This document shows positions 1 through 6,489 of a stretch of DNA of 23,242 nt, in pieces (the stretch's first letter is position 1; each line of letters starts with the position of its first letter). Position numbers and translations under genes: made by a program. A model generated the notes under the pieces. It was not told the DNA's origin and searched no databases. It saw nothing but the letters and a program-made list of their open reading frames with translations. Source of the DNA: an uncultured Bacteroidales bacterium (GTDB lineage Bacteria; Bacteroidota; Bacteroidia; Bacteroidales; Paludibacteraceae); NCBI GenBank assembly GCA_937916355.1, contig CALFTM010000065.1, positions 1 to 23,242 on the forward strand. The letters run 5' to 3'.

Positions 1-54
1 CGATGTGGCAAAGGTAAAAAAAATCGCACAAAACCGTTCCTTTCTGAAAAATAT

Positions 55-293
55 TTATTACTGTCCGCTAAACAATAAATCAGTTTAATAACTATTTTAT
101 ATACAATAACTTACGTTATTCTGTGTATGGTTAAGTTTCGCCCTAAATATCGGCTGTCCGAAAAAAAATACTATTTTTGCTCATGGTTATTTGGTTGTTT
201 TGCAAATACAAAAATAACCTAAAAGGGCTGAAACCTTTTATGGAATCAGCGCTGATCTTTTTTCTTTTTTAAACTTTTAGCGGACAGTAATAA
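55..293. mobile_element. MITE-like element with 18-bp terminal inverted repeats
   Basis: The stretch is bounded by perfect 18-nt inverted repeats, TTATTACTGTCCGCTAAA at 55-72 and its reverse complement at 276-293. The inner CTGTCCGCTAAA/TTTAGCGGACAG core is flanked by TA on both sides, which would fit a TA target duplication, but the flanking symmetry makes this ambiguous. Inside are several hairpins: 105-110/115-120 (AATAAC/GTTATT), 185-192/212-219 (GGTTATTT/AAATAACC), 220-226/234-240 (TAAAAGG/CCTTTTA) and a 12-bp palindrome ATCAGCGCTGAT at 245-256. A further CTGTCCG lies at 154-160. No ORF of useful length is present. This is the architecture of a non-autonomous miniature element; the parent transposase is not in the window. 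Confidence 0.6.
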
Positions 294-335
294 TCCCCAA
301 TAAAGACATAATACACCCCAAATTGGAGGGTAAAA

Positions 336-371
336 CAAAAAGGTGCAACAGCGAAAACACCATTGCACCTT
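336..371 (-). terminator. Rho-independent terminator of guaA
   Basis: A perfect 9-bp stem (AAGGTGCAA 340-348 with TTGCACCTT 363-371) encloses a 14-nt loop. Read on the minus strand it is followed by a short T run, 20 nt past the guaA stop codon. Confidence 0.75.
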
Positions 372-390
372 CATCGTATAGATTATAATC

Positions 391-1698
391 TTACTCCCAC
401 TCGATCGTTGCGCTTGGTTTCGGACTCATATCGTAGCAAACACGATTTACGTTCTTCACTTCTGTTAGGATACGCTTAGTGATTTTGTCCAATATTGCCC
501 AGTCGATGTGTTCGATAGAGGCTGTCATTGCGTCGATAGTGTTTACCGCGCGAATGATTACTGGCCAATCGTATGAGCGTGCGTTATCCCTCACACCTAC
601 CGACTTGAAGTCTGGCACAACTGTAAAATATTGCCAAACCTTCTTGTCCAAACCAGCCAGCTGGAACTCCTCTCTCAAGATTGCGTCCGACTCACGAACT
701 GCCTCCAGACGGTCGCGCGTGATCGCACCCAAACAACGTACACCTAAGCCCGGTCCTGGGAACGGCTGGCGGTATACCATTTCGTATGGCAAACCTAATT
801 CAACACCACATGCACGAACTTCGTCCTTGAACAACTGCAAAAGAGGTTCAACCAACTCGAACTGCAAGTCTTCTGGCAAACCACCCACATTGTGGTGCGA
901 CTTAACCATCTTAGCGGTCTTTGTTCCGCTCTCTACAATGTCCGGATAGATAGTTCCTTGCCCCAAGAAGTCAATTCCGTCAAGCTTGCGAGCCTCTTCC
1001 TCGAATACACGGATGAACTCGGCACCGATAATCTTACGTTTCTTTTCTGGATCTTCCACTCCTTCCAATTTGCCTAAGAAACGGTCTGTTGCATCAACGT
1101 ATATGAGATTGGCGTTTAATTGGTTTTTAAAGATTTCTATCACATTTTCAGACTCGCCTTTTCTCATCAAACCATGATTGACGTGCACGCACACCAAGTT
1201 ATTCCCGATAGCTTTCAACAACAATGCAGCCACAACAGAACTGTCTACACCGCCACTCAACGCCAATAACACTTTTTTGTCGCCAACTTGCTTTCTGATA
1301 AGCTCAATCTGGTCGTTCACGAAATTCTTCATGTTCCAGTTGGCCTCAGCTTTGCAAGTGTCGAAAATAAATGATTTAACCGCCGCTTTTATAGCCTCTT
1401 CATCATCTGTGAATTGAGGCAACTTAACTTCGCACAAAGCTTTGTCGTGTCCGGCTGCGATAACAGGAAAACCTGCGTTATAAATTTCAGGGTTGACATC
1501 AATCGCCACACCGTCGATAATATTGTTTGGGCCTCCGTTGATGATGATACCTTTTACGTTTGGCAACGCTTTCAGTTCTTCAACTGTAATGTCGTGCGGG
1601 TGGATCTCGCTATAAACACCCAATGCACGGATGGCTCTGGCAAGCACTGTGTTTTCGTGGCTTCCCAAATCCAAAATGACTAACATATCTTGCTTCAT
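391..1698 (-). CDS. guaA: GMP synthase with degenerate, truncated glutaminase domain
   Basis: This enzyme makes GMP from XMP and ATP in the cytoplasm, the last step of de novo guanine nucleotide synthesis. The ATP pyrophosphatase half is intact: PP-loop SGGVDSS at 148-154, KSHHNVGGLP, the PFPGPGLGVR segment and the family C-terminus KPSATIEWE. The N-terminal glutamine amidotransferase half is not. Family members are about 505-525 aa; this one is 435. After FPVIAAG (77-83), where the family has a GxCYG nucleophile elbow, the sequence skips about 90 residues to the linker before the PP-loop. The catalytic Cys aligns with Gly83, and the His/Glu of the triad are gone. Known of the family: GMP synthases can use free ammonia. 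Inferred: this copy is ammonia-dependent or has a separate glutaminase partner, and none is seen nearby. The start at Met1 fits; Met5 is an alternative. Confidence 0.95.
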   Translation of the reverse strand: MKQDMLVILDLGSHENTVLARAIRALGVYSEIHPHDITVEELKALPNVKGIIINGGPNNIIDGVAIDVNPEIYNAGFPVIAAGHDKALCEVKLPQFTDDEEAIKAAVKSFIFDTCKAEANWNMKNFVNDQIELIRKQVGDKKVLLALSGGVDSSVVAALLLKAIGNNLVCVHVNHGLMRKGESENVIEIFKNQLNANLIYVDATDRFLGKLEGVEDPEKKRKIIGAEFIRVFEEEARKLDGIDFLGQGTIYPDIVESGTKTAKMVKSHHNVGGLPEDLQFELVEPLLQLFKDEVRACGVELGLPYEMVYRQPFPGPGLGVRCLGAITRDRLEAVRESDAILREEFQLAGLDKKVWQYFTVVPDFKSVGVRDNARSYDWPVIIRAVNTIDAMTASIEHIDWAILDKITKRILTEVKNVNRVCYDMSPKPSATIEWE

Positions 1699-1716
1699 AT
1701 TGAATGAATTATAAAT

Positions 1717-1768
1717 GTGATAAAATTCTTTTGGTGATAAAAATTCTTTTGGTGATAAAATTCTTTTG
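1717..1768. repeat. Three-copy 17-18 bp tandem repeat in the guaA leader
   Basis: GTGATAAAATTCTTTTG occurs at 1717-1733, with one extra A at 1734-1751, and again at 1752-1768. The array lies between the guaA start codon and its proposed -7 box, so it would be transcribed as the 5' leader (CAAAAGAATTTTATCAC three times). Confidence 0.85.
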
Positions 1769-1786
1769 CTAAATTTTTTTACGGCG

Positions 1787-1794
1787 CAAAGATA
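1787..1794 (-). promoter_or_regulatory. Bacteroidota -7 box for guaA
   Basis: The minus strand reads TATCTTTG, a perfect TAnnTTTG, about 90 nt upstream of the guaA start. No good -33 TTTG was found at the right distance. The rest of the 1699-1925 gap is AT-rich and holds only this box and the tandem repeat. Confidence 0.5.
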
Positions 1795-1925
1795 GAAAAA
1801 AAATATTTGCAGTGGGGTGGACTAATATTATTTTAGATGTTTATGTTAAAAAAATATTTTAGCACCTTCTGCAAAATCGGATGAGACGATTAAGAGGGTT
1901 GCTCACTTGGTTTGAAGATGCCTAA

Positions 1926-2267
1926 TCAGCCCCAACGAGCTTCCCGTAAAGGTTTCTCCCAGAAGACTCTTCCGCCCGCCTCTTCAGCAAGTTGGTTGAT
2001 GACGCTTTGCAGTTCGTCGAGAAGATTCTTTTCTCTTTTTTTAGATCGTCTTCCTTTCGCTTCGTAGAGAACTTTTGAGAAATAAGCATCGTATGAAATC
2101 GCAAAATCAGTTTCATCATTGTGTGGAAAAAAAGTGGCTGCCGCTTCATACCGAATTTGTCCCTCTTCAGACGTTGAGATAAGCATTACGAGAACTCCTT
2201 TCCTTTCAACACCGTTGGCTGTCAGTTCAGCCTTAAAATACTGTTCATATACATTTATTGTTGCCAT
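1926..2267 (-). CDS. Small conserved-looking protein, function unknown
   Basis: A 113-aa cytoplasmic-type protein with no signal peptide or membrane segment. An N-terminal mixed part (VLVMLISTSEEGQIRYEAAATF) is followed by a basic patch (GRRSKKREK, about 70-78) and an amphipathic helix (LLDELQSVINQLAEEAGG). I chose the Met at 2267, beginning MATINVYEQYF, rather than the Met 14 codons further up, because the upstream extension is AT-rich and reads like untranslated leader. The gene is divergent from perR. I do not recognise the family; codon use and composition look like its neighbours, so it is probably real. Confidence 0.75.
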   Translation of the reverse strand: MATINVYEQYFKAELTANGVERKGVLVMLISTSEEGQIRYEAAATFFPHNDETDFAISYDAYFSKVLYEAKGRRSKKREKNLLDELQSVINQLAEEAGGRVFWEKPLREARWG

Positions 2268-2418
2268 ATTATTAAAAATTTTTATTGGTAAATATAAAGT
2301 TTTTTTCAAATGAGACCAATATTGTATGAGGTTTTAAATTTTTTAAAAAAATATATTCTTGATTCTTAGTGCTTTATGGAATATGATTTTTGTTTTTCTA
2401 AAAAAAATCCTTCAAAAA

Positions 2419-2449
2419 TTTGCAGATAAAAATATTGATTGTATATTTG
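2419..2449 (+). promoter_or_regulatory. perR promoter (-33 TTTG, -7 TATATTTG)
   Basis: TTTG at 2419-2422 is followed after 19 nt by TATATTTG at 2442-2449, an almost ideal Bacteroidota vegetative promoter 50 nt before the perR start codon. Confidence 0.75.
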
Positions 2450-2480
2450 CATTGAAATTAAATTTGTAATGAATACAGAT

Positions 2481-2495
2481 TTATAAAAATTGTAA
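2481..2495. promoter_or_regulatory. PerR-box-like operator
   Basis: TTATAAAAATTGTAA has TTATAA/TTGTAA arms that are inverted repeats with one mismatch and 3-nt spacing, close to the classical PerR box TTATAATnATTATAA. It lies between the promoter and the start codon, where bound repressor would block transcription, which suggests autoregulation. Confidence 0.45.
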
Positions 2496-2498
2496 ATT

Positions 2499-2918
2499 AT
2501 GGTAGCAGAGCATCTAAGAAAATACGGTATTAAGCCATCGGTTCAACGGATTGCGATCATGGATTACTTGTTGAATCACAGGACACATCCGACAGCAGAT
2601 GAGATTTTTTCTGCGCTTCAGCCTACCATGCCGACACTTTCAAAAACGACGGTTTATAATACGATGAAACTATTTGTTGAGTATGGTGCAGCGTTGGGTT
2701 TGAACATTGAGGAGAAGAATTTGCGGTTTGATGGAGATACTTCTTTACATGCGCATTTCATCTGTCTTGAATGTGGTGCGGTTCACGATTTCTTCCCCCA
2801 TCAGATTGAAGCGTTGGAGGATGCACAAAAATCGGAAGTAGATGGTTTTAAGATAACAGAGACGCAAGTCTATTATAAAGGTTATTGTAAAACTTGTTTG
2901 GAAAATAAAAGAAATTAA
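2499..2918 (+). CDS. perR: Fur-family peroxide-type regulator, PerR-like
   Basis: A 139-aa winged-helix metalloregulator of normal Fur-family length. The DNA-binding half includes SKTTVYNTMKLFVEYG (48-63). Structural zinc cysteines are C89/C92 and C130/C133. The regulatory metal site reads as PerR rather than Fur: candidate ligands are H30, D78, H84, H86 and D97 (RFD...HAH...VHDF), with Asp where Fur usually has Glu. In the PerR family, iron-catalysed oxidation of the metal-site histidines releases DNA and derepresses peroxide defence genes. Rubrerythrin begins 30 nt downstream, so the two are probably co-transcribed and co-regulated. PerR over Fur is an inference from residues and context. 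Confidence 0.9.
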   Translation: MVAEHLRKYGIKPSVQRIAIMDYLLNHRTHPTADEIFSALQPTMPTLSKTTVYNTMKLFVEYGAALGLNIEEKNLRFDGDTSLHAHFICLECGAVHDFFPHQIEALEDAQKSEVDGFKITETQVYYKGYCKTCLENKRN

Positions 2919-2948
2919 TAAGAATGTAAAATTATAAAATTTAAGATT

Positions 2949-3494
2949 ATGGCTAAATTCATTTGTACAGTATGCGGATATGTTCACGAGGGTGATGCCG
3001 CTCCAGAAAAGTGTCCTCAATGTAAAGTTCCTGCTTCTAAGTTTAAGGCTCTTGATGAGAGTGCAGCGTTGACTTTCGTGACTGAGCATGTTATCGGAGT
3101 AGCAAAGGGATGTGACGATGAAATGATAAAAGATTTGAATGCGCACTTCATGGGTGAGTGTACTGAAGTCGGAATGTACCTTGCAATGAGTCGTCAGGCA
3201 GACCGTGAGGGATACCCTGAGATTGCGGAGGCTTTCAAAAGATATGCATGGGAAGAGGCTGAGCATGCAGCAAAGTTCGCTGAACTTCTTGGCGACGTGG
3301 TTTGGGATACTAAGACCAACTTGGAAAAACGTAAAAATGCAGAGTCTGGAGCGTGTGAAGATAAGATGCGCATTGCAAAGCGAGCTAAGGAGTTGAATTT
3401 GGATGCTATCCACGATACAGTCCATGAAATGGCGAAGGACGAGGCTCGTCACGGAAAGGGATTTGAAGGTCTATTCAACAGATATTTCAAGTAA
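2949..3494 (+). CDS. rbr: Rubrerythrin, reverse domain order
   Basis: A cytoplasmic non-haem iron peroxidase reducing hydrogen peroxide with electrons from NAD(P)H via rubredoxin-type carriers. The domain order is reversed relative to classical rubrerythrin. A rubredoxin-like Fe(Cys)4 knuckle comes first (C6-x2-C9 and C22-x2-C25), then a ferritin-like four-helix diiron domain (about 55-181). Diiron ligand candidates are E70/E73, E94, EEAEH (102-106) and E160 with DEARH (164-168). At 181 aa it is of usual length and looks complete. It sits directly behind perR and is followed by a strong terminator, making a two-gene oxidative-stress unit suited to an anaerobe that meets oxygen transiently. 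Confidence 0.95.
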   Translation: MAKFICTVCGYVHEGDAAPEKCPQCKVPASKFKALDESAALTFVTEHVIGVAKGCDDEMIKDLNAHFMGECTEVGMYLAMSRQADREGYPEIAEAFKRYAWEEAEHAAKFAELLGDVVWDTKTNLEKRKNAESGACEDKMRIAKRAKELNLDAIHDTVHEMAKDEARHGKGFEGLFNRYFK

Positions 3495-3519
3495 TCACAT
3501 TGTTTCAATTTAAATTGGG

Positions 3520-3549
3520 TCGGGTGCGTATTTCGTACCCGATTTTTTT
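3520..3549 (+). terminator. Rho-independent terminator after rbr
   Basis: A 9-bp stem with one G:T pair (TCGGGTGCG 3520-3528 with CGTACCCGA 3534-3542) and a 5-nt loop is followed by seven T residues. Confidence 0.9.
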
Positions 3550-3587
3550 ATTGCCAGTTTCAGATTTCTGAATTGGAGGGAAATTTT

Positions 3588-3595
3588 TACCTTTG
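3588..3595 (+). promoter_or_regulatory. -7 box of the GT90 gene
   Basis: TACCTTTG matches TAnnTTTG and lies 20 nt before the start codon. No convincing -33 element was seen at 19-21 nt. Confidence 0.55.
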
Positions 3596-3615
3596 CAAAA
3601 AATAGAAGTAAAATC

Positions 3616-4572
3616 ATGAGTAAACTTTTATACAAGTTGAAAAGTGGGAAAAATTCAAAGTTCCTCTATTTCGCGAAAAACTATTTAAGTTTGTTGATAC
3701 CCTCTTCCCTCTACAGAAAAAAGAGGGTTGATACTTTGCGGGCGTGCGAGTCGCGGAGTGATTGGGAATACATGAAGGAGCGTATTGCCTACTATAATAA
3801 ACTTTCCTCGGTTCAGGAGTTGCCGGCGGACTGTCCGACATTATCAGAACACAAGTTAGGTAGTAAGAAAGTTTACTTTTTTGACACTTATGAATTTACC
3901 CGATGGTTTGAGCCTTCGCTGCGGTGGAGTTTCCTGCCCGGTGATATTACCTACATTCCGGATGCTCCTTCTATTTTGAAAAGTCGCCCCATTGCTGGCG
4001 ACAACCAAAACTCTGTGTTGATGAAACTGAACAAGGTGCGCCACTATATATTTGTGGATGACGAGAAGTCTTTTTCCGAAAAGAAAAACATGGCGATATT
4101 TCGAGGAAAGGTTGCAGGGAAGGAGGGTAGAGAACTGTTTATGGAACGCTACTTTGGTCATCCGATGTTTGATTTAGGCGATATTGGCAAACGGGCAAGA
4201 GCAGAATGGAAGACTGAAAAAAAAACGATAAAAGAACATTTGGATTATAAATTCATCATGGCGATAGAGGGGAACGATGTGGCGAGCAATCTGAAATGGG
4301 TGATGTCCTCCAATTCGGTGGCGGTGATGCCTCGTCCCACTTATGAAACATGGTTTATGGAGGGTCGTTTGATTCCCAATTATCACTATATCGAGGTAAA
4401 GCCAGATTTTTCGGATGTGGAGGAACGGTTGAATTATTACATTCAGCACCCTGAGGAGGCAGAGGAGATTATCCGCAACGCTCATGCCTACGTAGATCAG
4501 TTTAGAGATGAAGAGAGAGAAAGACTGATTTCACTTCATGTGTTGGATAAATATTTCAAGTATGTAAAATGA
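3616..4572 (+). CDS. GT90/CAP10-type LPS glycosyltransferase
   Basis: A 318-aa protein of the glycosyltransferase family 90 (CAP10/LpsA-like) type. Recognisable segments are a central MAIFRGKVAGKEGRELF and the conserved C-terminal half KFIMAIEGNDVASNLKWVMSS, then SVAVMPRPTYETWFMEG and YHYIEVKPDFSDVEERLNYY. In this family that region contributes the sugar-nucleotide site. The ends look complete and there is no signal peptide; the basic, hydrophobic N-terminus (KFLYFAKNYLSLLIP) suggests peripheral association with the inner membrane. The likely role is adding a sugar to lipopolysaccharide or another surface glycan; the sugar specificity cannot be read. It is monocistronic, with its own -7 box and a following hairpin. 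Confidence 0.85.
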   Translation: MSKLLYKLKSGKNSKFLYFAKNYLSLLIPSSLYRKKRVDTLRACESRSDWEYMKERIAYYNKLSSVQELPADCPTLSEHKLGSKKVYFFDTYEFTRWFEPSLRWSFLPGDITYIPDAPSILKSRPIAGDNQNSVLMKLNKVRHYIFVDDEKSFSEKKNMAIFRGKVAGKEGRELFMERYFGHPMFDLGDIGKRARAEWKTEKKTIKEHLDYKFIMAIEGNDVASNLKWVMSSNSVAVMPRPTYETWFMEGRLIPNYHYIEVKPDFSDVEERLNYYIQHPEEAEEIIRNAHAYVDQFRDEERERLISLHVLDKYFKYVK

Positions 4573-4573
4573 A

Positions 4574-4600
4574 AGAAGGAAGGGGTTTTGCCTTCCTTCT
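4574..4600 (+). terminator. Hairpin after the GT90 gene
   Basis: A perfect 10-bp stem (AGAAGGAAGG 4574-4583 with CCTTCCTTCT 4591-4600) with loop GGTTTTG begins 2 nt past the stop. No T run follows, so it may be a weak terminator or an mRNA-end stabiliser. Confidence 0.55.
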
Positions 4601-4604
4601 GAAA

Positions 4605-4694
4605 ATGAAAAAGATTGCTCCTTGGAAAATAGTGTTTGCCGCTTATCCCTTTTGTATGGTTACGTTATATATTTTGTGCGCCAATTATTTGTAG
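4605..4694 (+). CDS. Possible 29-aa hydrophobic small ORF
   Basis: Directly after the hairpin, an ATG opens a 29-codon frame beginning MKKIAPWKIVFAAYPF and ending in a hydrophobic stretch (MVTLYILCANYL). The N-terminus is basic, then a single membrane-type segment, like a small membrane protein or the first transmembrane helix of a longer gene. It overlaps the 3' end of the convergent lipoprotein gene by 10 nt. No separate promoter is visible. It may be a genuine small protein, a remnant of a membrane protein cut off where the AT-rich accessory block begins, or chance. Confidence 0.3.
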   Translation: MKKIAPWKIVFAAYPFCMVTLYILCANYL

Positions 4695-5404
4695 CAAAAT
4701 GACCTATAATTGTCAATGAGTATTTTTATACCATCTTTAGAGTGTCTCTCTATTGTGTCTTTGACACTGATAATCTCTGTTAAACTATCATTGCACAACA
4801 CATCACAGGTCCCTATTTCCATTCTTCCTCTTCTGTTCTTATAGCGAAACCTCAGCTCTACTTTTTTTCCGATGTATTGCTTTTCCCATTCTTCAAAAAC
4901 TTTCTTCCCCGATTCTTTTAATGTTATTTCAAAATTTTGTCTTTCCATTATGTTTAGCTCATTTTCCTGTTTTAATTTTTTCGCTTCTTTTTCGTAGGCC
5001 ATTACTTCGTGTAATTCTCTTTGGGCTATTTCATAACTTCTGGTATCTGTAGTGTTGGACACTTTGTTTTGGGCTTCAACAATAAGCGGTTCAAGGTTGC
5101 TTATATACTCGTCGCACTTCTGGATTGATTCTTTTATGTCTTCTATGTCCGACATGCGAGACTCATGAGCAAGCACACATTCTACTATTTTTTTATCATC
5201 GGCCATTTCTGTGTGAACACTATCCCATTGTGATATTTCGATAATCTCAAATGAGGCAAAATCCGCAACATTCTTCCTTGCATACTCCATGATGAGGTCT
5301 GCAATTATTTCGTTGTCTTCTTTTTCTGGTTTTTGGGTACAATTTAGAAAAAAAATTGTAGAGAAAAGTAAACTTATTAATAGGATTTTTTTGAAAAAAC
5401 ACAT
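4685..5404 (-). CDS. Coiled-coil lipoprotein, function unknown
   Basis: A 239-aa protein with a lipoprotein-type signal: basic start (MCFFKK), hydrophobic core and a cysteine at 22 in FFLNC, a relaxed lipobox of the kind tolerated in Bacteroidota. The mature part is highly charged. About residues 80-165 look like an antiparallel coiled coil (repeated Glu/Lys heptad-like stretches). A more folded C-terminal part follows, with VELRFRYKNRRGR and GTCDVLCNDS, the latter possibly a disulfide. It is the last gene of the AT-rich minus-strand cluster, 94 nt behind the retropepsin gene, and may belong to the same system or have its own promoter. I do not recognise the family. Confidence 0.75.
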   Translation of the reverse strand: MCFFKKILLISLLFSTIFFLNCTQKPEKEDNEIIADLIMEYARKNVADFASFEIIEISQWDSVHTEMADDKKIVECVLAHESRMSDIEDIKESIQKCDEYISNLEPLIVEAQNKVSNTTDTRSYEIAQRELHEVMAYEKEAKKLKQENELNIMERQNFEITLKESGKKVFEEWEKQYIGKKVELRFRYKNRRGRMEIGTCDVLCNDSLTEIISVKDTIERHSKDGIKILIDNYRSFCYK

Positions 5405-5498
5405 GATTATTAGGATTTAAAATGTTTAAGTTGCGTGTGGCTGGCTGTCAAAAAAGAACGGAATTATACATTTTAGGCTTGTAAAAAGATTTCTGTTT

Positions 5499-5876
5499 TT
5501 ATACAAAATCAAAATACATCGTTAAAATTCCATTGTTATTCTTCTTAATACACGTCTCCCCCTTACTAATTATATCCATTCCAATTAATGCAAAGTCTAA
5601 ATTATTGCTATTGGGGTATATTGTGATTTCTTGCCCATCTAATTCAAAATTTGCAAAATATCTATTTTGATAACAGGCACCATTATTCCCCTTTGTTAAT
5701 ACACCTCCTATACTTTGCAATTGCAGTAATTTTGCATAATATTCAGGAACTGTCGATGTCACTGCACCAGTATCCCACAATGCTTCTATCTCAATTTTTA
5801 GATGAGGTTTTATTGGATTAATAATTGTGATAATACTTCTAAAAGACTTAGTTTTGTTGTTGAACGGAATAATCAT
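5499..5876 (-). CDS. Retropepsin-like (clan AA) aspartic protease
   Basis: A 125-aa single-domain protein with the two hallmarks of retroviral-type aspartic proteases. The active-site strand and loop are ALWDTGAVTSTVP (catalytic Asp at about 35 in D-T-G-A), and the later hydrophobic flap-partner motif is ALIGMDII (about 96-103). The length matches one retropepsin monomer, and in this clan two monomers form one active site. No signal peptide or membrane segment is seen, so it is probably cytoplasmic. Its start lies 8 nt behind the upstream 136-aa gene, so the two are almost certainly co-translated. Its place downstream of several small membrane proteins raises the possibility that it processes one of them; that is inference. 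Confidence 0.8.
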   Translation of the reverse strand: MIIPFNNKTKSFRSIITIINPIKPHLKIEIEALWDTGAVTSTVPEYYAKLLQLQSIGGVLTKGNNGACYQNRYFANFELDGQEITIYPNSNNLDFALIGMDIISKGETCIKKNNNGILTMYFDFV

Positions 5877-5884
5877 CTTTAATG

Positions 5885-6295
5885 CTATTTATAACTATCT
5901 TTTTGAATTGTAATTATTAAAAAATCCCCTACTGAAAGGTTAAGAATACTCAATGCATGGAATATTGTTTCTTCAAATGAATTTGCTTTATACAAAATAT
6001 TTTTATCTTTTATTAGGAAACAGCCATTTGATGTTTTCTTCCTATCTAAGAACCAGTCATAATCTTCTTGTTGTTTTGCAGAAAATCCTGTATAAGTTTC
6101 TCCTGTTTCTTCCCATAGATGCTTCTGTGCTAGATCTGAAGAAATTAGAAGTTGGATTTTCTCTCGTTCTTGTTCCGTAGGTAGTTTTAATTTATATAGA
6201 CCACCATATCTAACTCCTTCTAATTCGTCATTTAATTTTAAAGCACCATCATATTTAATAAACTCTAATTCGTCAATATGTTTAAAATCTTCCAT
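5885..6295 (-). CDS. 136-aa protein of unknown function, paired with retropepsin
   Basis: A soluble, acidic, AT-rich gene product without signal or membrane segments. Visible parts are an N-terminal acidic stretch (MEDFKHIDELEFIKYDG), a polar middle (KLPTEQEREKIQLLISSDLAQ; GETYTGFSAKQQEDYDWF) and a C-terminal hydrophobic helix (ETIFHALSILNLSVGDFLIIT). I chose the Met at 6295 over one eight codons upstream; it overlaps the end of the preceding small frame by 14 nt, fitting translational coupling. The retropepsin gene follows after 8 nt. Possible roles, all inferred, are substrate, inhibitor or adaptor of the protease. No family is recognised. Confidence 0.7.
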   Translation of the reverse strand: MEDFKHIDELEFIKYDGALKLNDELEGVRYGGLYKLKLPTEQEREKIQLLISSDLAQKHLWEETGETYTGFSAKQQEDYDWFLDRKKTSNGCFLIKDKNILYKANSFEETIFHALSILNLSVGDFLIITIQKDSYK

Positions 6296-6413
6296 AATTA
6301 TTGTGATTTTTAATAACATTAAACTCCTCGGTTAATTTTCTTTGCTTTTTAAGAATACGAGCCATTTCATTTAATGATTGAAGTGAAGCTCCCGATTCTT
6401 TTGCAATACTCAT
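6282..6413 (-). pseudogene. 43-codon frame, likely detached C-terminal part of the 97-aa gene
   Basis: A minus-strand frame beginning MSIAKESGASLQSLNEM and continuing into a basic helix (ARILKKQRKLTEEF). The frame stays open upstream of this Met (SVLIKAANAGA) back to a TAA at 6447-6449. Beyond that TAA it continues as NFFIDCYDAIDFIVATKYKGG, directly adjoining the end of the upstream 97-aa gene in a shifted frame. The protein-like helical composition on both sides of the stop suggests one original gene of about 165 codons, broken by a shift at a 7-nt homopolymer (6505-6511) and a stop. It could also be a separate small gene starting at 6413. Confidence 0.4.
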
Positions 6414-6489
6414 TGCTCCAGCATTTGCAGCTTTTATTAGGACAGATTATCCACCCTTATACTTAGTTGCAACGATAAAATCTATTGCA

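Noticed and set aside
2745..3452. 235-codon minus-strand frame opposite perR and rbr
   Set aside because: It is antisense to two certain genes, spans their spacer, and has a Cys/Phe/Leu-rich shadow composition.
3829..3843. CTGTCCG copies in the GT90 gene and in the terminator near 11458
   Set aside because: They match only seven bases of the inverted-repeat element ends and are explained by coding sequence or the terminator stem.
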